From Plotosus lineatus (taxonomy: Eukaryota > Chordata > Actinopteri > Siluriformes > Plotosidae): DNA of 64,000 bases. A model generated the notes under the pieces. The model saw only the letters and a list, made by a program, of their open reading frames with translations, made no database searches and was not told where the DNA came from. The translations under genes were made by a program, and so were the position numbers. Shown here one piece after another: positions 12,370 to 25,082 of this stretch (position 1 is its first letter; each line of letters opens with the position of its first letter). The stretch is from contig CM045729.1 of NCBI GenBank assembly GCA_024760905.1, forward strand, positions 46,960,080 through 47,024,079, in the 5' to 3' direction.

Positions 12370-14770
12370 CTTCCTTTAATAAAATTCTCATGTAATAATC
12401 TTCTAAAAATCCTAGAATTAACAGTTAATAAGCTCTACAAATAATTTGCTTAATTATAAACTGTAATGAAACACAAGAAACAGATGTTCAAGGACATTTT
12501 GACTGTATATGTCTCAGTATCAGTAGGCACAGCCCATCGAAGAGACATGGACTTCTTCCTCAAGTTTGTGTATTGGGGGGGGCATCATCTGAGTTCTTAA
12601 GATTTCCAAGTTCCTTGAGTTTTAATAAAAAGTTTTCACGAATAGTTTCATGTGGAAAACAATTCCTTAGTGCATACACAGATAAGAATGCTTAGTTATA
12701 CAGGTACATCAGACAAATACTCTAAAATAAATTCAAACCAGTAAAGGTGCAATTAAAAATGCTCACTCAATGCAATCATTTCTAGCTTGTTCCAAGGCGT
12801 TTTCTGTAATGAACCAACAGATGGACCAATATGGCACGATTAACCATGTGCGGCAGGAGCAGAGGCTAATCCTTGTGATTCAGAATGCCATGTGACACTG
12901 TCAACAACGGAATCTGTGCTAAATGTGTTTTTGTAATTCTAACACAGGTGGATTTTGTCGGCCTCCTGATGAAACCTGCTGTCTCTGTTTTTGAGTTTTC
13001 CGAAGAATGAAAAACTGAATGTAAGTAGAAATAGTGACCATAGAGTGACATACATGAGCGAAACAGCTGAATGAAGCCACCAGCTTTTTCAAATTGATGC
13101 AAAAGCATCTTAATTTATATTCTTGCATAATCCAATTGGACTGAAAATAGAGATAACAGGTTTCATTCGGGGACCAATGACTCTCTTAGTTTTTTTTTAT
13201 GGACCAAAGAGCAAACATCAAATTCAAAAATGACAGCAGAGACCCTTCAAATGCTGCAGCAATGAAACAGAGAGCCAGACAGGATGCTTTGAATAGCATT
13301 CATGCATCAAGAGGGACAGAATATTTTGCTTCACTCTCAACACCTCACCCAGCTCACTGCTTCACTGCTGTATGCTTAGTGAAGCATTTCAAGTGTCTAC
13401 ACTGCTGATCACAAAGGCATGTGGATTGTCCAGTATGCAAATCTGCCTGTCCAGTGTCACGAATGTATGTGTAACACAGGTTCTGATGTTGACACTGTGG
13501 TGACATGTGACATACTGATGCATGAGAGTTACTGTTCACTCCTGCTGCATGTGTAGCGCCATTCCACACTTTGGTTTCATCACAGCAACAGTCCCGGAAC
13601 CTTCTGGTCACATCTCACATATTTAAATTCTCCCTATATGCATGCAAATAAAAATATAAACAGCATTTACTGTTGAACAAAAATTGAATAACATTCTATT
13701 AAAATATAAACTTTATATAAAATAAAAACCGCATTACATGAACAATCACTGCTGTGTGGAGTGCCATGACTACAGAAGCATGAGTATACAGTTAAATCAC
13801 TATGTAGGCACTGAATCTACAGCACATTTTGCTTTGTTATATATATACACAGTACACAATTTTTCATGTGGATTGCACTGTGTTGATCCTGATGTTCTTT
13901 AGATGTTGGATCTGTTTCTTAGCATGTGTGAGGGATTTAGAAATGTACACCAAACATGACACTTTCATCTGTAGCAATGTTTTGAATGAATATCTTTCCA
14001 AAGTGATGTGATGCTTTGCTCCTCTTTGCCCTCTATAAAACATTACAGCTGTAACTAATTTTTCTACTTAAACTTATTTTATTAAACTATTTCTTCTGGG
14101 TTTTTTTTTTTTACACCAGTGAAAAAACTTACATTATAATTTTCTGAAGTTACATTCTATGCAAATTCAGCACCAGTTAAAAAAAATAGATATTTACATA
14201 TAGTACATATCCACTGACCACTTCAACAGGAATACTTGTCGAACTTATTTTTTCTCTCCAATCGCAACAGGTTCTGTGTCCTCAGAAATCTTTTCTTGGT
14301 TAATTGGAATAAAATCTACCATGGCGTGTTGCTGTTGTAACGTGCCTTCTGAAATGCTTTTCTGTGCATCATACCTGGAAACAGTAGTTCTGCACAGAAT
14401 TCATGTCAGCTTCAACGTGTTCAAACTTTCTCTTCTGACTTCAGTCAGCAAAAAAAGCATTTCGTCTTGTTAGAACTGTTCGCTGAATTATTTTTCATAC
14501 ACCATAAACTCAAGCGACTGCTATGTGACAATACCAGGGAATCACCAGCTTCTATGCTTATATGCTACTGACTTTGCAGTTTTCCTCATTCACCTGCTAG
14601 CTGTGAATGTTAACTAAATTCATGTTTGCAGTGTGCAGCTGACACAGTGGTGGCTGATTATATAAGTGCATTATTGGGATAACAATGTTCCTATTAAAGT
14701 GGTGTGTGGGTATAAGCATGTAAACAAGCATGTACAAACATCATTTACATTTGCTTTCCTTATGTTTCTA
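12370..14770. other. No gene seen; possible 3' UTR or intergenic DNA
   Basis: AT-rich, largely repeat-free DNA downstream of als2. Only short frames without recognisable similarity occur. Part of it could be a long als2 3' UTR, but no polyadenylation site could be fixed. Confidence 0.5.
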
Positions 14771-14788
14771 TGTTATGTAGTATATAAT

Positions 14789-15140
14789 GTCTGTCTTCCT
14801 TTCGGCTTTTTCCCTTTCACTCGGGAGTCGCCACAGCGAATCATCTGATTCGCACGTTTGATTTGGCAGAGGTTTTTACGTCGGATGCCCTTCCTGTCAC
14901 AACCCTTTTAGCAAGGGACAGAAACACGCTGACAACTTTGCAGCCTACTCTTTACGAAAGTCAGCAATGGTTCTTTTACATGAACCTCTCACCATAGACA
15001 GTGAAAGACATGGCCCGCCTTTGATAACCCAGTTAGCTGCACTGGGGGGGACAGTGACAACCCTGTGGAGAATGGGACTTGAACCCCCAACCTTTGGATC
15101 AGCGATCCAGCGCCCTATACCACTAGACCACCACTGCCCC
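14789..15140 (-). mobile_element. tRNA-derived SINE with RTE-like body (family A), 18-bp target duplication
   Basis: 352 bp, flanked by the perfect repeat TGTTATGTAGTATATAAT at 14771-14788 and 15141-15158. On the minus strand the head reads GTGGTGGTCTAGTGG with a tRNA-like A box and a TTC-containing B box. The body contains the GACAGGAAGGGCATCCGACG motif, and the tail GCTGTGGCGACTCCCGAGTG then AAAGCCGAAAGGAAG matches the RTE LINE 3' end. Confidence 0.93.
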
Positions 15141-15159
15141 TGTTATGTAGTATATAATA

Positions 15160-15447
15160 TTAACCGTTATTACCTTAGGCTTGGTGAATATTGCTGAATA
15201 ACCCCTCCAACATCCTATCTTTGAGACTTTTAGGATATTAGGATTAACCCTCGGCCCACCTCAGCACTGTGGGAGCACAGCTTTCAGCTATTCTGCTCGC
15301 CAGCTCTGGAACGCTTTGCCATCAGCTATCTGGAATACTATCTTCCCACCTTCAAATCCAAACTCAAACCCACCTGTTCAAGATTGCAGACTCACTATAA
15401 CCCTTGTACTGCAACTACGTGGTTCTACATTTCTTTTTATTATTTTA

Positions 15448-15494
<47 letters not shown>

Positions 15495-16593
15495 CTGTTA
15501 TCCACCTCACCTTCAGCAAATAATTGTTATTTATAGCAAAACCTTTGAGAGTAGTTACTTTGTGCACATAGACAACTGCATCAACATAAGCCAATAAAAC
15601 ATGCACATATAGCTCTGGGGGAAAAATAGGAAACCATTTTTAATGGGATCCCTTTAATTTCTCTTATTTTTTTCCATAGCTGTATACTTACATATCAGCA
15701 ATATTTGCTTTAAAAAATTAAATTACTGTACATTCTTTTAAAATTGAAAGACAACCAGAAAACAGTGTCGACTGTTAAATGTACAGAAGTATAAAACATG
15801 GAATCTGTTCAACACCATAATGTGACTGAATCAACCAGCACTTTCAGCATCCATATATATGAGTCACATGTGAACACATTTTTCATGTTTATGAATCTAT
15901 GTTGGTGTTCAAACGTTTAGATATCAGATGTCGGATGCATTTAAAAATGTACAGGACACACCCAAATATGACAATCTCATGCACACCAACCCAGGTTTCA
16001 CATCAAATATCGTATCAAATCTCCTTCTAAAAGTGATCAGAGGACTTGTTCTACAAAAAAAGTGACATGCTGTGCATGTGTGCACTTATCACAGTAGTAC
16101 GTACAGTTGCATTTAGAGAAGCAAATGTGCTGGTTCTCCTACATTCTCAATACATAGAGAAGTGTGGTTTAGATAAGTAAGTAGTATAAGTAAAATGGAG
16201 TGCAACAAATAATAATAAAAAAAAAAATAATAATAATAATAAATGTAAAAAAAAAAAACCCAATAAAAACACCATTCAGCACTACAGCATTAATCATGAA
16301 CTACGGTGGGAAATCAAACTCAGTAGTACTCAGACTCAGTTTTCAATCAAGTAACCAACAAGCTCCACATTCATACACATTTCTTAATATAAAACGGTGG
16401 TTCATTTAAAAGCAGCGTGATGAGAGTATGCATGAAGGTGCTAGGATCAAGTCAGTGTTGAATTCTCTTTTCCAAATCTATTAAGCACTTTCCAATCTGT
16501 TGCTTGGATCATACTTAGAATGCACTGCACATCAAACACTGTCCAAACTCAAAGACTTTTTAAACAAGGCTTAGACCTGCAGAAATTTGGCCT
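15160..16593. other. als2 downstream flank, probable 3' UTR
   Basis: Directly follows the als2 stop at 16594 in the direction of transcription. It contains an ATT repeat and A-rich runs (16206-16270). A minus-strand ATTAAA at about 15652-15657 is a weak poly(A) candidate. Confidence 0.45.
15441..15492. repeat. (ATT)n microsatellite
   Basis: About 17 units of ATT in the interval below the als2 stop codon. Confidence 0.97.
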
Positions 16594-19500
16594 CTACATG
16601 CCAGTAGGCTTCTCTCTCTGAATCTGGTAGTAGCAAGCCTGCAATGATAGAATAAATAAGGACAGAACAATTTATTACAAATTATATCTGCATTTATATA
16701 AAATTATTGATGGTGACTAATATATAAATAGAAGTACAAGTGCACCAAGACGCATATAATTTTTAAAATCCAATTGATCAAACAATGGCAGCATGGTGGC
16801 GCAGTGGTTCACACTCCTGCTTTACAACAAAAATGTCCCGAGTTTGGAAGCTCGGGTGTGTCTGTGTGGAGTTTGCATGTTCACACTGTGTTTGCATGAG
16901 TTTCCTCCCTGTACTCCAGCTTCCATTCCACTTGTAGTTCAGGGTACTTAGCAGGGTGGGGGTCTAATATGGATTCAAACCCACAACCTCTTGATCATGA
17001 CCATAGCACCTTATTCACTACACCATTGGCCCCCTACTGCCAAACTTAAACTGTGTGAACAAGTGCAGTGTATGCGCTCATGATGGGTTTCATCATGTGT
17101 GTGTCCTTTAATTCTGCTTTTAGGCTTGCAAATCCTTTTGACCATATGTTTGACACATAAATTATCCTGTACTATGTATGTACTGCATGTGATGACATGT
17201 GTGCAGATATAATGGTGATGGTGCCCATGGCACTGCAATTCATACTTTGAGAGTGGTGAACATAAGTCCGAGTGCTCCATGCTCTACAGCAGGATCCATC
17301 AAGTCCTCTGTAAGTTTCACTTCAGAGCCAAGGTTTCTGATCCTGCATTCACACAGAGAAAGGTATCCCAGGTAGCAAAATCCACTCAATATGATTATTC
17401 TATTAAAGCTATTTAGGGGCGATCATATTTGAGGTACAATAGAAAAGCGACTGATTCAAAGTTAATTTATTTGCTTTTTTTTTTTAATTTTTCAAATTTG
17501 TGTCAAGACTCCACATGTACGTGAATCTTTTGCGGCTTACAGGCATATCATACAAAGGTCGTCCGAAGGTCGAGCAAAATTGTGTGACTGATTTCTTGAA
17601 AAACAGCAAATTTGTTGGTTTAAATTTGTTTGCTTTTTATTCTCGAGCAATTTGCTTTTTAATCACGCATTATAAATGTGAACAAAATGCAGATAAAATA
17701 TGACTGATAACAAAAGATCCGGAATATGGCAGATTCAGGGAAGTCACAACATGTCCTTCAAAGTTGGAAGTCTCCAATCTAGTCGATCACTTTTCCTTGA
17801 AAACAAAAAACTAATAATTTATGAGGAAAACAACAACTTTACAGCCTTCTGCAACGGTGCGGATTGTTTGAGAAGAGTTTATACATTTGTGGAAATTTGA
17901 AACGTTTAACATTTTTTTTGTGATGAGTTCAAGAACCATGTGACCAAATGCAATGTTACAAATGTCCTTAGACGAAGTTGAGAAGATTTGGAGAATGAAA
18001 ATCAACAGCCGCCATTCTCATCATTTGCTTTTCTATCGCAACTTTAGTAATGATGAGCACCTTAGGTTTTGAGGTGGATTAATCAAAAAACATTCAATCA
18101 AATTTATTCAAGGACACTCAGTTTAAGTGGTGCCTGAACATGTACAGCTACAGTTTATACATTATCTGATATTTCAAGAAGAAAAGATTAGAAACCACAA
18201 CATTAGATTCACTCTAACTTACATTTTACACAAACTAGAATATAAGAAGCAGGTCTACCTCACAGCAAGAAAGTCCTGGGTTTGAGTCCCAGGCTCGGGT
18301 GTTTCTGTGTGGAGTTTGTATACTCTCCTTGTGCTGGGGTGTGTTTCCGCCAAGTACTTCGATTACCTCCCATTGTCCAAAGACATGCACATTAGACTAC
18401 ATGGTTGTTCCAGATTGTGCCTAGTGTAAACGTGAATGGTTTTTGTGTGTGTGTCTGTGTGTGTGTGTGTGTGTGTTGTCCCTGTGTTTGCCCAGTATCT
18501 GATATGCATCAGCCCCCCCACAACCCTATTAGTCGGATTAAACGGTTCAATAAATGAGTGAGTGAGTAGAACATAAGGTCGTGGTGTGTAAAGCATACCG
18601 TGCACGGACAACTACATAGAGAAAGACTGGGAAAAGGTCATCCATGCACCACAGAAAGTCTTTCCCCAACATGGCTTGCACTTCCTGTGTTATGTCCTCA
18701 AAAGTCAGCTGTATAACCTGAAGCTTATCTGCAGGAGTGAAAGTTGAGCTGACAAAAAAAAGAGAACAAAATAGCTGCTCAAATAAAAGTTAAACTGAAA
18801 CTTAAAAATCAAGTCACACAGAATATGTATGTAAATGTACATAATACGCAAGTGTGGTACTATATGTGACTTTAATTACCTGATCTGTTGAAGAGTATCT
18901 ACTGCAGTAGCAAAACAGGCATTCATACTGCTAGGGAGCACCTGTTACATTTATTTTACAAAGAATAGTTACAGACACACAATTTTAAACTTGCATGAAC
19001 ATTATTTTGCACAAATTATGTTTAATCATCATGTAACTGGTTTTAGCTTGTAATCTTTTTATTAAACTTTATACTCACATCCTTTCTTTCTCCTAAAACA
19101 GAAATTGAGATGGGCCAGAATTTTCTGCAAAATTAAAAGGAAACAAAAGACCAGTTTTCATATTAGTAGTGAATGTAGTTCAAGCAGTGGTGGTCTAGTG
19201 GATAGGGCACAGGATCGCTGATCCTAAGGTTGGGGGTTCGAGTCCCCACAAGGTTGTCACTGTCCCCCCCCCCAGTGCGGCTAACTGGGTTATCAAAGGC
19301 CGGCCATGTCTCTCACTGTCTATGGTGAGAGGCATGTAAAAGAACCATTGCTGACTTTCATAAACAGTAGGCTGCAAAGCCGTCAGTGTGTTTCTGTCCC
19401 TTGCTAAAAGGGTTGTGACAGGAAAGGCATCCGATGTAAAAAAAAAAAACCTGGCGGCCAGGAGGTCCTGGCTCAAGTGTTTCTGTGTGGAGATTGAATG

Positions 19501-19835
19501 CTTTCATCGCACCTATGTGAGTTTTCTGCTGGTACTCCTTCCACAGTTCAAAGACATGCACGTTAAACTAATTGGCCATTCAAAATTGCACCCAGGTGTG
19601 AGCATGACTGAATTGTTGTGTAAGTTGGCCTTGCAATGGTCTGGTGAGCTGTACAGCATGTACACTACCATTGCCCAGTGTCGGCTGAAATAGGCTTCAG
19701 TCTCCTTGCAACCCTAATAGGAATAAGTGGTTTTGCAAATGAGTGAGTGGCATTATTTATAGTAGACTGTCCCTTTAAGAAGACATCATTGTGTGCATTT
19801 GGTAAGGACAGGGTAACTGCCTGTAATTGCAACAC

Positions 19836-19897
<62 letters not shown>

Positions 19898-20385
19898 TAT
19901 GTGTGCTGGTTTAATCACTCACTGAGGCACACCCAGGAAGGTGAGCAAAGACAAGTCAGGCTGTTTGTTGAGGTGTAACACACACTCCCAATACTGCTCC
20001 TCCTCCCTCTCACTCTCCTGTGTGTACAGTGTGAAGAGAGGAGGATAGAGGCGAGGTAACAAAACTGGAAGCAGCAAAGTGGTGCTACTCACAATCACGC
20101 TGTGAAAAAAACCCAACACAAAATACAAAATGTATTACACAGAGCAAGCAGTTCATCACATTGGTAGTTAATTCTTTAACAAAAAACAACAACTCCACCT
20201 TTTGACACACTGTTCTCTATGTGCAGTTATAAGCCAAGGATATCGTTTAAATACAGGATGTAATTTGCTGTAATTACCCTTGCTGAGAGGTGGTGGAATG
20301 TGCGTTGCTGCTCAGAAAGTCACTGGCCCTCCTCTCTGAGTCGGGAATGAAACCACCCTCTTCAGGGAGACCAGGAAATAAAAAC
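16594..20385 (-). CDS. als2: als2 exons for the variable linker and VPS9 domain, with the stop codon
   Basis: Seven exons: 20385-20278, 20099-19923, 19124-19079, 18941-18880, 18748-18599, 17342-17246 and 16638-16594. The first holds the divergent linker ([11 protein letters not shown] then a Ser/Thr-rich run). The others hold [59 protein letters not shown] and [13 protein letters not shown], the signature of the Rab5-activating VPS9 fold. The last exon encodes [14 protein letters not shown] and a stop at 16596-16594; its last residues differ from the human end. A poly(A) signal was not assigned. Confidence 0.95.
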
Positions 20386-20577
20386 CTGGCAGACATGACA
20401 CAAGTTCAAACTATTATTTTGGAAGAGTTGTTTTTGTTCACTGATATATATAAAGCCACCAAGCCTCACTCACTCACTCATTTTGCATCACAGCTTAATC
20501 CTTTTATTGCTGCTGGGCAAAGGCAAGGTGCACCCTGAACAACTTGCCAGAATATTGCATCGCCAAAACACTTACTT

Positions 20578-20640
<63 letters not shown>

Positions 20641-23600
20641 GGCAATATGGAACTACCAATTAGTCTAATGTGCATGTCTTTGGACTGAGGGAGGGATCCA
20701 GAGAACACAATGCAATTATGGGGAGAACATGCAAACTCCACACAGAAATGCATCAAGCCTGGGAATCGAACCCAGGACCTTCCTGCTGTGAGGCGAACAT
20801 GCCAACTAGTATGCCACTGTATTATTATGTAGCCATTATGAATGAAAGAACACTCAGTTTGATATGCTGTTATAGGTAATGCTCTGATTTTCCACCTAAA
20901 AGTTGATTACATTCTAATAATAGCACATAATTAGATATTTTGTTCCTTTACTAATGCAGCAATGTGTCAACACCAACGTTCCCTCTAAGCTGCGCAACTG
21001 CGCAATTGCGCACTGGTTGCACACTCTCAGCGCACAAGAAAACCTATCCAGCGCAGTGAACGCACTGCGAATGAATTAGATATATAACTTTTTTTCTGTA
21101 TCATTTTGCTGTGTAATTCCATGAGTGACAGGTGTCCACCCAATCATACGATATAATGCGATTACGCTACGCAGCCAATCACGGCACTGTCACGTGCTCT
21201 GCTCATACACGCACCATAACAATAATAACAGTGCGGCGGAGTTAAGTGATGCTAATGCTAACCCCTTATCATTGCGAAACGAGCGGGCAGTGAATGTGAT
21301 ACGTCGACTCCCCAAACCAAAGTAAAAAAGTATGTGAGTATACCAGAAGGCTGACAAAGCAAAAACTATGCCATTGAATTTGTGAACTCAATCAATGAGA
21401 TAGTACAGAATAAGACTGTGCAGAATGTGGAAGGTTAAAAATGCACCCTGATAGTAGATAAGAGCACAGACATGACAGTACACAAAATGCTAGTCATATA
21501 TATCAAATTCAGGGGAGGGCACAAACCAGTGTCTCTCCCTCACGCCGGTCCCAAGCCCGGATAAATGCAGAGGGTTGCGTCAGGAAGGGCATCCGGCGTA
21601 AAACAAATGCCAAATAAAATATGCGAGTCACTACAAAGAATGTCATACCGGATCGGTTGAGGCCCGGGTTAACAACGACCGCCATCAGTGCTGTCAACCA
21701 ACAGGGTGCTGGCGGAAATTGGACTACTGTTGGTCGAAGACGTTGAAGAAGGAGAGGCGGGAGGCGTGTCCAGAGGCAGAGAGAGGAGGAAAGGCATGAG
21801 TCTAGGACTGAAAGTAGGGACTTTGAATGTTGGAACTATGGCAGGAAAAGGTAGACTGAAATGATGCAGAGGAGGAAGGTGGACATACTGTGTGTTCAGG
21901 AGACCAGGTGGAAAGGTAGCAAGGCTAGGAGCTTAGGAGCAGGGTTTAAGCTGTTTTTTCATGGTGTGGATGTGAAGAGAAATGGAGTCGGAGTCATCTT
22001 GAAGGAGGAGTTTGTCAGGAATGTTCTAAAAGTGAAAAGAGTGTCAGACAGAGTGATGAGTCTCAAGTTAGAAATTGAAGGCGTGATGTTCAATGTTGTT
22101 AGTGCTTATGCCCCACAGGCAGAATGTGAGCAAAAAGAGACAGAGAGATTCTGGAGGGAGTTAGATGAAGTGATGCAGAGTACCCTCAGAGGTGAAAGAG
22201 TGGTCATTGGGGCAGACTTCAATGGACATGTTGGCGCAGGAAACAGAGGGGACGAGGAAGTGATGGGCAGGTTTGGTATCCAGGACGGGAACACAGAAGG
22301 ACACATGTTGGTAGATTTTGCAAAAAGGATGGAAATGGCTGTGGTAAATACTTTCTTCCAGAAGAGAGAGGAGCATCGAGTGACTTATAAAAGCGGCGGT
22401 AGGAGCACACAGGTAGACTACATCTTGTGTAGGCGATGTAATTTGAAGGAAGTCAGTGACTGCAAAGTAGTAGTGGATGAGAGTGTTGCCAAACAGCATA
22501 GGATGGTGGTGTGCAGGTTGACGCTGATGGTGAGAAAGGTGAAGAAGGCAAAGGCAGAGCAGAAGACAAAGTGGTGGAAGCTGAAAAAGGAAGAGTGTCG
22601 GGTTGTCTTCAAGGAGGAGTTGAAACAGGCTTTGGGTGGCCAGGAAGTGCTACCAGATGACAGGACAACTACAGCAAATGTGATCAGGGAGACAGGTAGG
22701 CGAATACTTGGTGTGTCATCTGGAAGGAGAGTAGATAAGGAGACTTGGTGGTGGAATGAGGAAGTGCAGGAGTGTGTACAAAGGAAGAGGTTAGCTAAGA
22801 AGAAGTGGGACATTGAGAGGACCGAAGAGAGTAAACAGGAGTACAGGGAGACACAGCGAAGGTGAAAGTAGCGGTGTCAAAGGCCAAACAGAGGGCGTAT
22901 GATGACTTGTATGCTCAGTTGGAAAGTAAAGAGGGAGAAAATGATTTATACAGGTTGGCACAGCAGAGAAATAGAGATGGGAAGGACGTGCAGCAAGTTA
23001 GAGTCATTAAGGACAGAGAGGGAAATGTATTGACTGATGACAGAAGGGTGCTGGGAAGATGGAAAGAGTACTTTGAAGAGCTGATGAATGAGGAAAATGA
23101 GAGAGAAAAAAGAGTAGAAGAGGTGACCGTTGACGACCAGGAAGTAGCAAAGATTAGTAAGGGTGAAGTGAGGAGAGCATTGAAGAGGAAGAATGGAAAG
23201 GAAGTTGGCCCTGATGACATACCGGTGGAGGTATGGAAGTGTCTAGGAGCGGTAGCAGTTGATTTCCTGACAAAAACATTCAACAAGGTCTTAGAGAGTG
23301 AGAGGATGCCAGAGGAATGGAGAAGTGTGCTGGTGCCCATTTTTAAGAACAAGGGAGCCGTGCAGAGTTGTGGCGAATACAGAGGGATAAAGTTGATGAG
23401 CCATATGATGAAGTTATGGGAAAGAATAGTGGAAGCTAGACTAAAGGCAGAGGTCAGCAATTGTGAACAACAGTTTGGTTTCATGCCAAGAAAGAGCACC
23501 ACAGATGCAGTGTTTGCCTTGAGGATGTTCATAGAGAAGTACAGAGAAGGTCAGACGGAGCTGCATTGTGCCTTTGCGGATCTGGAGAAAGCATATGACA

Positions 23601-25045
23601 GTGTGCCGAGAGAGGAACTCTGGTATTGTATGAGGAAGTCTGGAGTGGCAGAGAAGTATGTTAGAGTGGTGCAGGACATGCATGAGAGATGTAGGACAGT
23701 GGTGAGGTGTGCTGTCGGTGTGACAGAAGAGTTCAAGGTGGAGGTGGGACTGCATCAAGGGTCAGCTCTGAGCACCTTCTTGTTTGCTATGGTGATGGAC
23801 AGACTGACAGACGAGGTTAGACAAGAATCTCCATGGACTATGATGTTTGCAGATGACATTGTGATCTGTAGTGAGAGCAGAGAACAAGTGCAGGAAAATC
23901 TAGAGAGGTGGAGGTATACCATGGAAAGGAGGGGAATGAAGGTTAGCCTCAGTAAAACAGAATACATGTATGTGAATGACAAGGACCCAAGTTGAACGGT
24001 GAGGTTACAGGGAGAAGAGATAAGGAAGGTGGAGGATTTTAAGTACTTAGGGTCAACAATCCAGAGAAGTGGAGAGTGTGGAAAAGAGGTGAAGAAGCGT
24101 GTGCAGGCAGGTTGGAATGGTTGGAGAAAAGTGTGCGGAGTGATGTGTGATAGGAGGGTATCAGCAAGACTGAAAGGAAAAGTGTACAAGACGGTGGTAA
24201 GGCCAGCGATGTTGTATGGTTTAGAAACAGTGGCCCTGGGGAAAAGACAGGAGGCAGAGTTCTATTTGGGAGTAACGAGGATGGATAGGATCAGGAATGA
24301 GCACATCAGAGGGACAGCACATGCAAGATGCTTTGGAGACAAAGTCAGAGAGGCTAGATTGAGATGGTTTGGATATGTACAGAGGAGGGATAGTGAGTAT
24401 ATTGGTAGTAGGATGCTGAGGTTGGAACTACCAGGCAGAAGGCCTAGAGGAAGACCAAAGAGACGATTCATGGATGTAGTGAAGCAGGACATGAAGGTAG
24501 CTGGTATAAGAGAAGAAGATGCAAAGGATAGGGTGAGATGGAGGCAGATGATTCGCTGTGGCGACCCCTGAAGGGAAAAGCCGAAAGGAAAAGAAGATAT
24601 ATCAAATTCAGGGAGGAAAATGATGTCAGCTATAAAACTGTGTTTCATAAGTCATGAAACTTTCTATGATCCCAGGTGTGATACTGGTGTGTGGCCACAG
24701 CGAGCACTTCTGATGTTGCTCACAGTGGTCCTCAGTGTGTTCAAGGAGGTTGTTTGTATGCCCAGACATAGGAAAAATTACAGGGAACATTGGTCAACAC
24801 TATGAATTTTTATTTCTAAAAGAACAACATTATTTAAAGATATTATGCAATTCATTCTGGGGTCCGCCTCACAGCAAACACGGTCACGAGTTTATATATT
24901 TCTGTATGAATATGACCTAAACATCATCAGATTTTCACGGAAGTCCTAAAAGTTGATAAAGAGATCCCTGTTAAATAAATGAGATCAAAATATTTTACTT
25001 GGTTATTTATTTATTGATGAAAATGAGCCAACATTGCACATCTGA

Positions 25046-25082
<37 letters not shown>

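Noticed and set aside
13199..13408. 69-codon plus-strand frame downstream of als2
   Set aside because: No recognisable similarity, and its length is as expected by chance.
19186..19260. Possible tRNA gene with A and B boxes
   Set aside because: The cloverleaf continues into a SINE body, and the same sequence occurs in several copies; it is a SINE head, not a tRNA gene.
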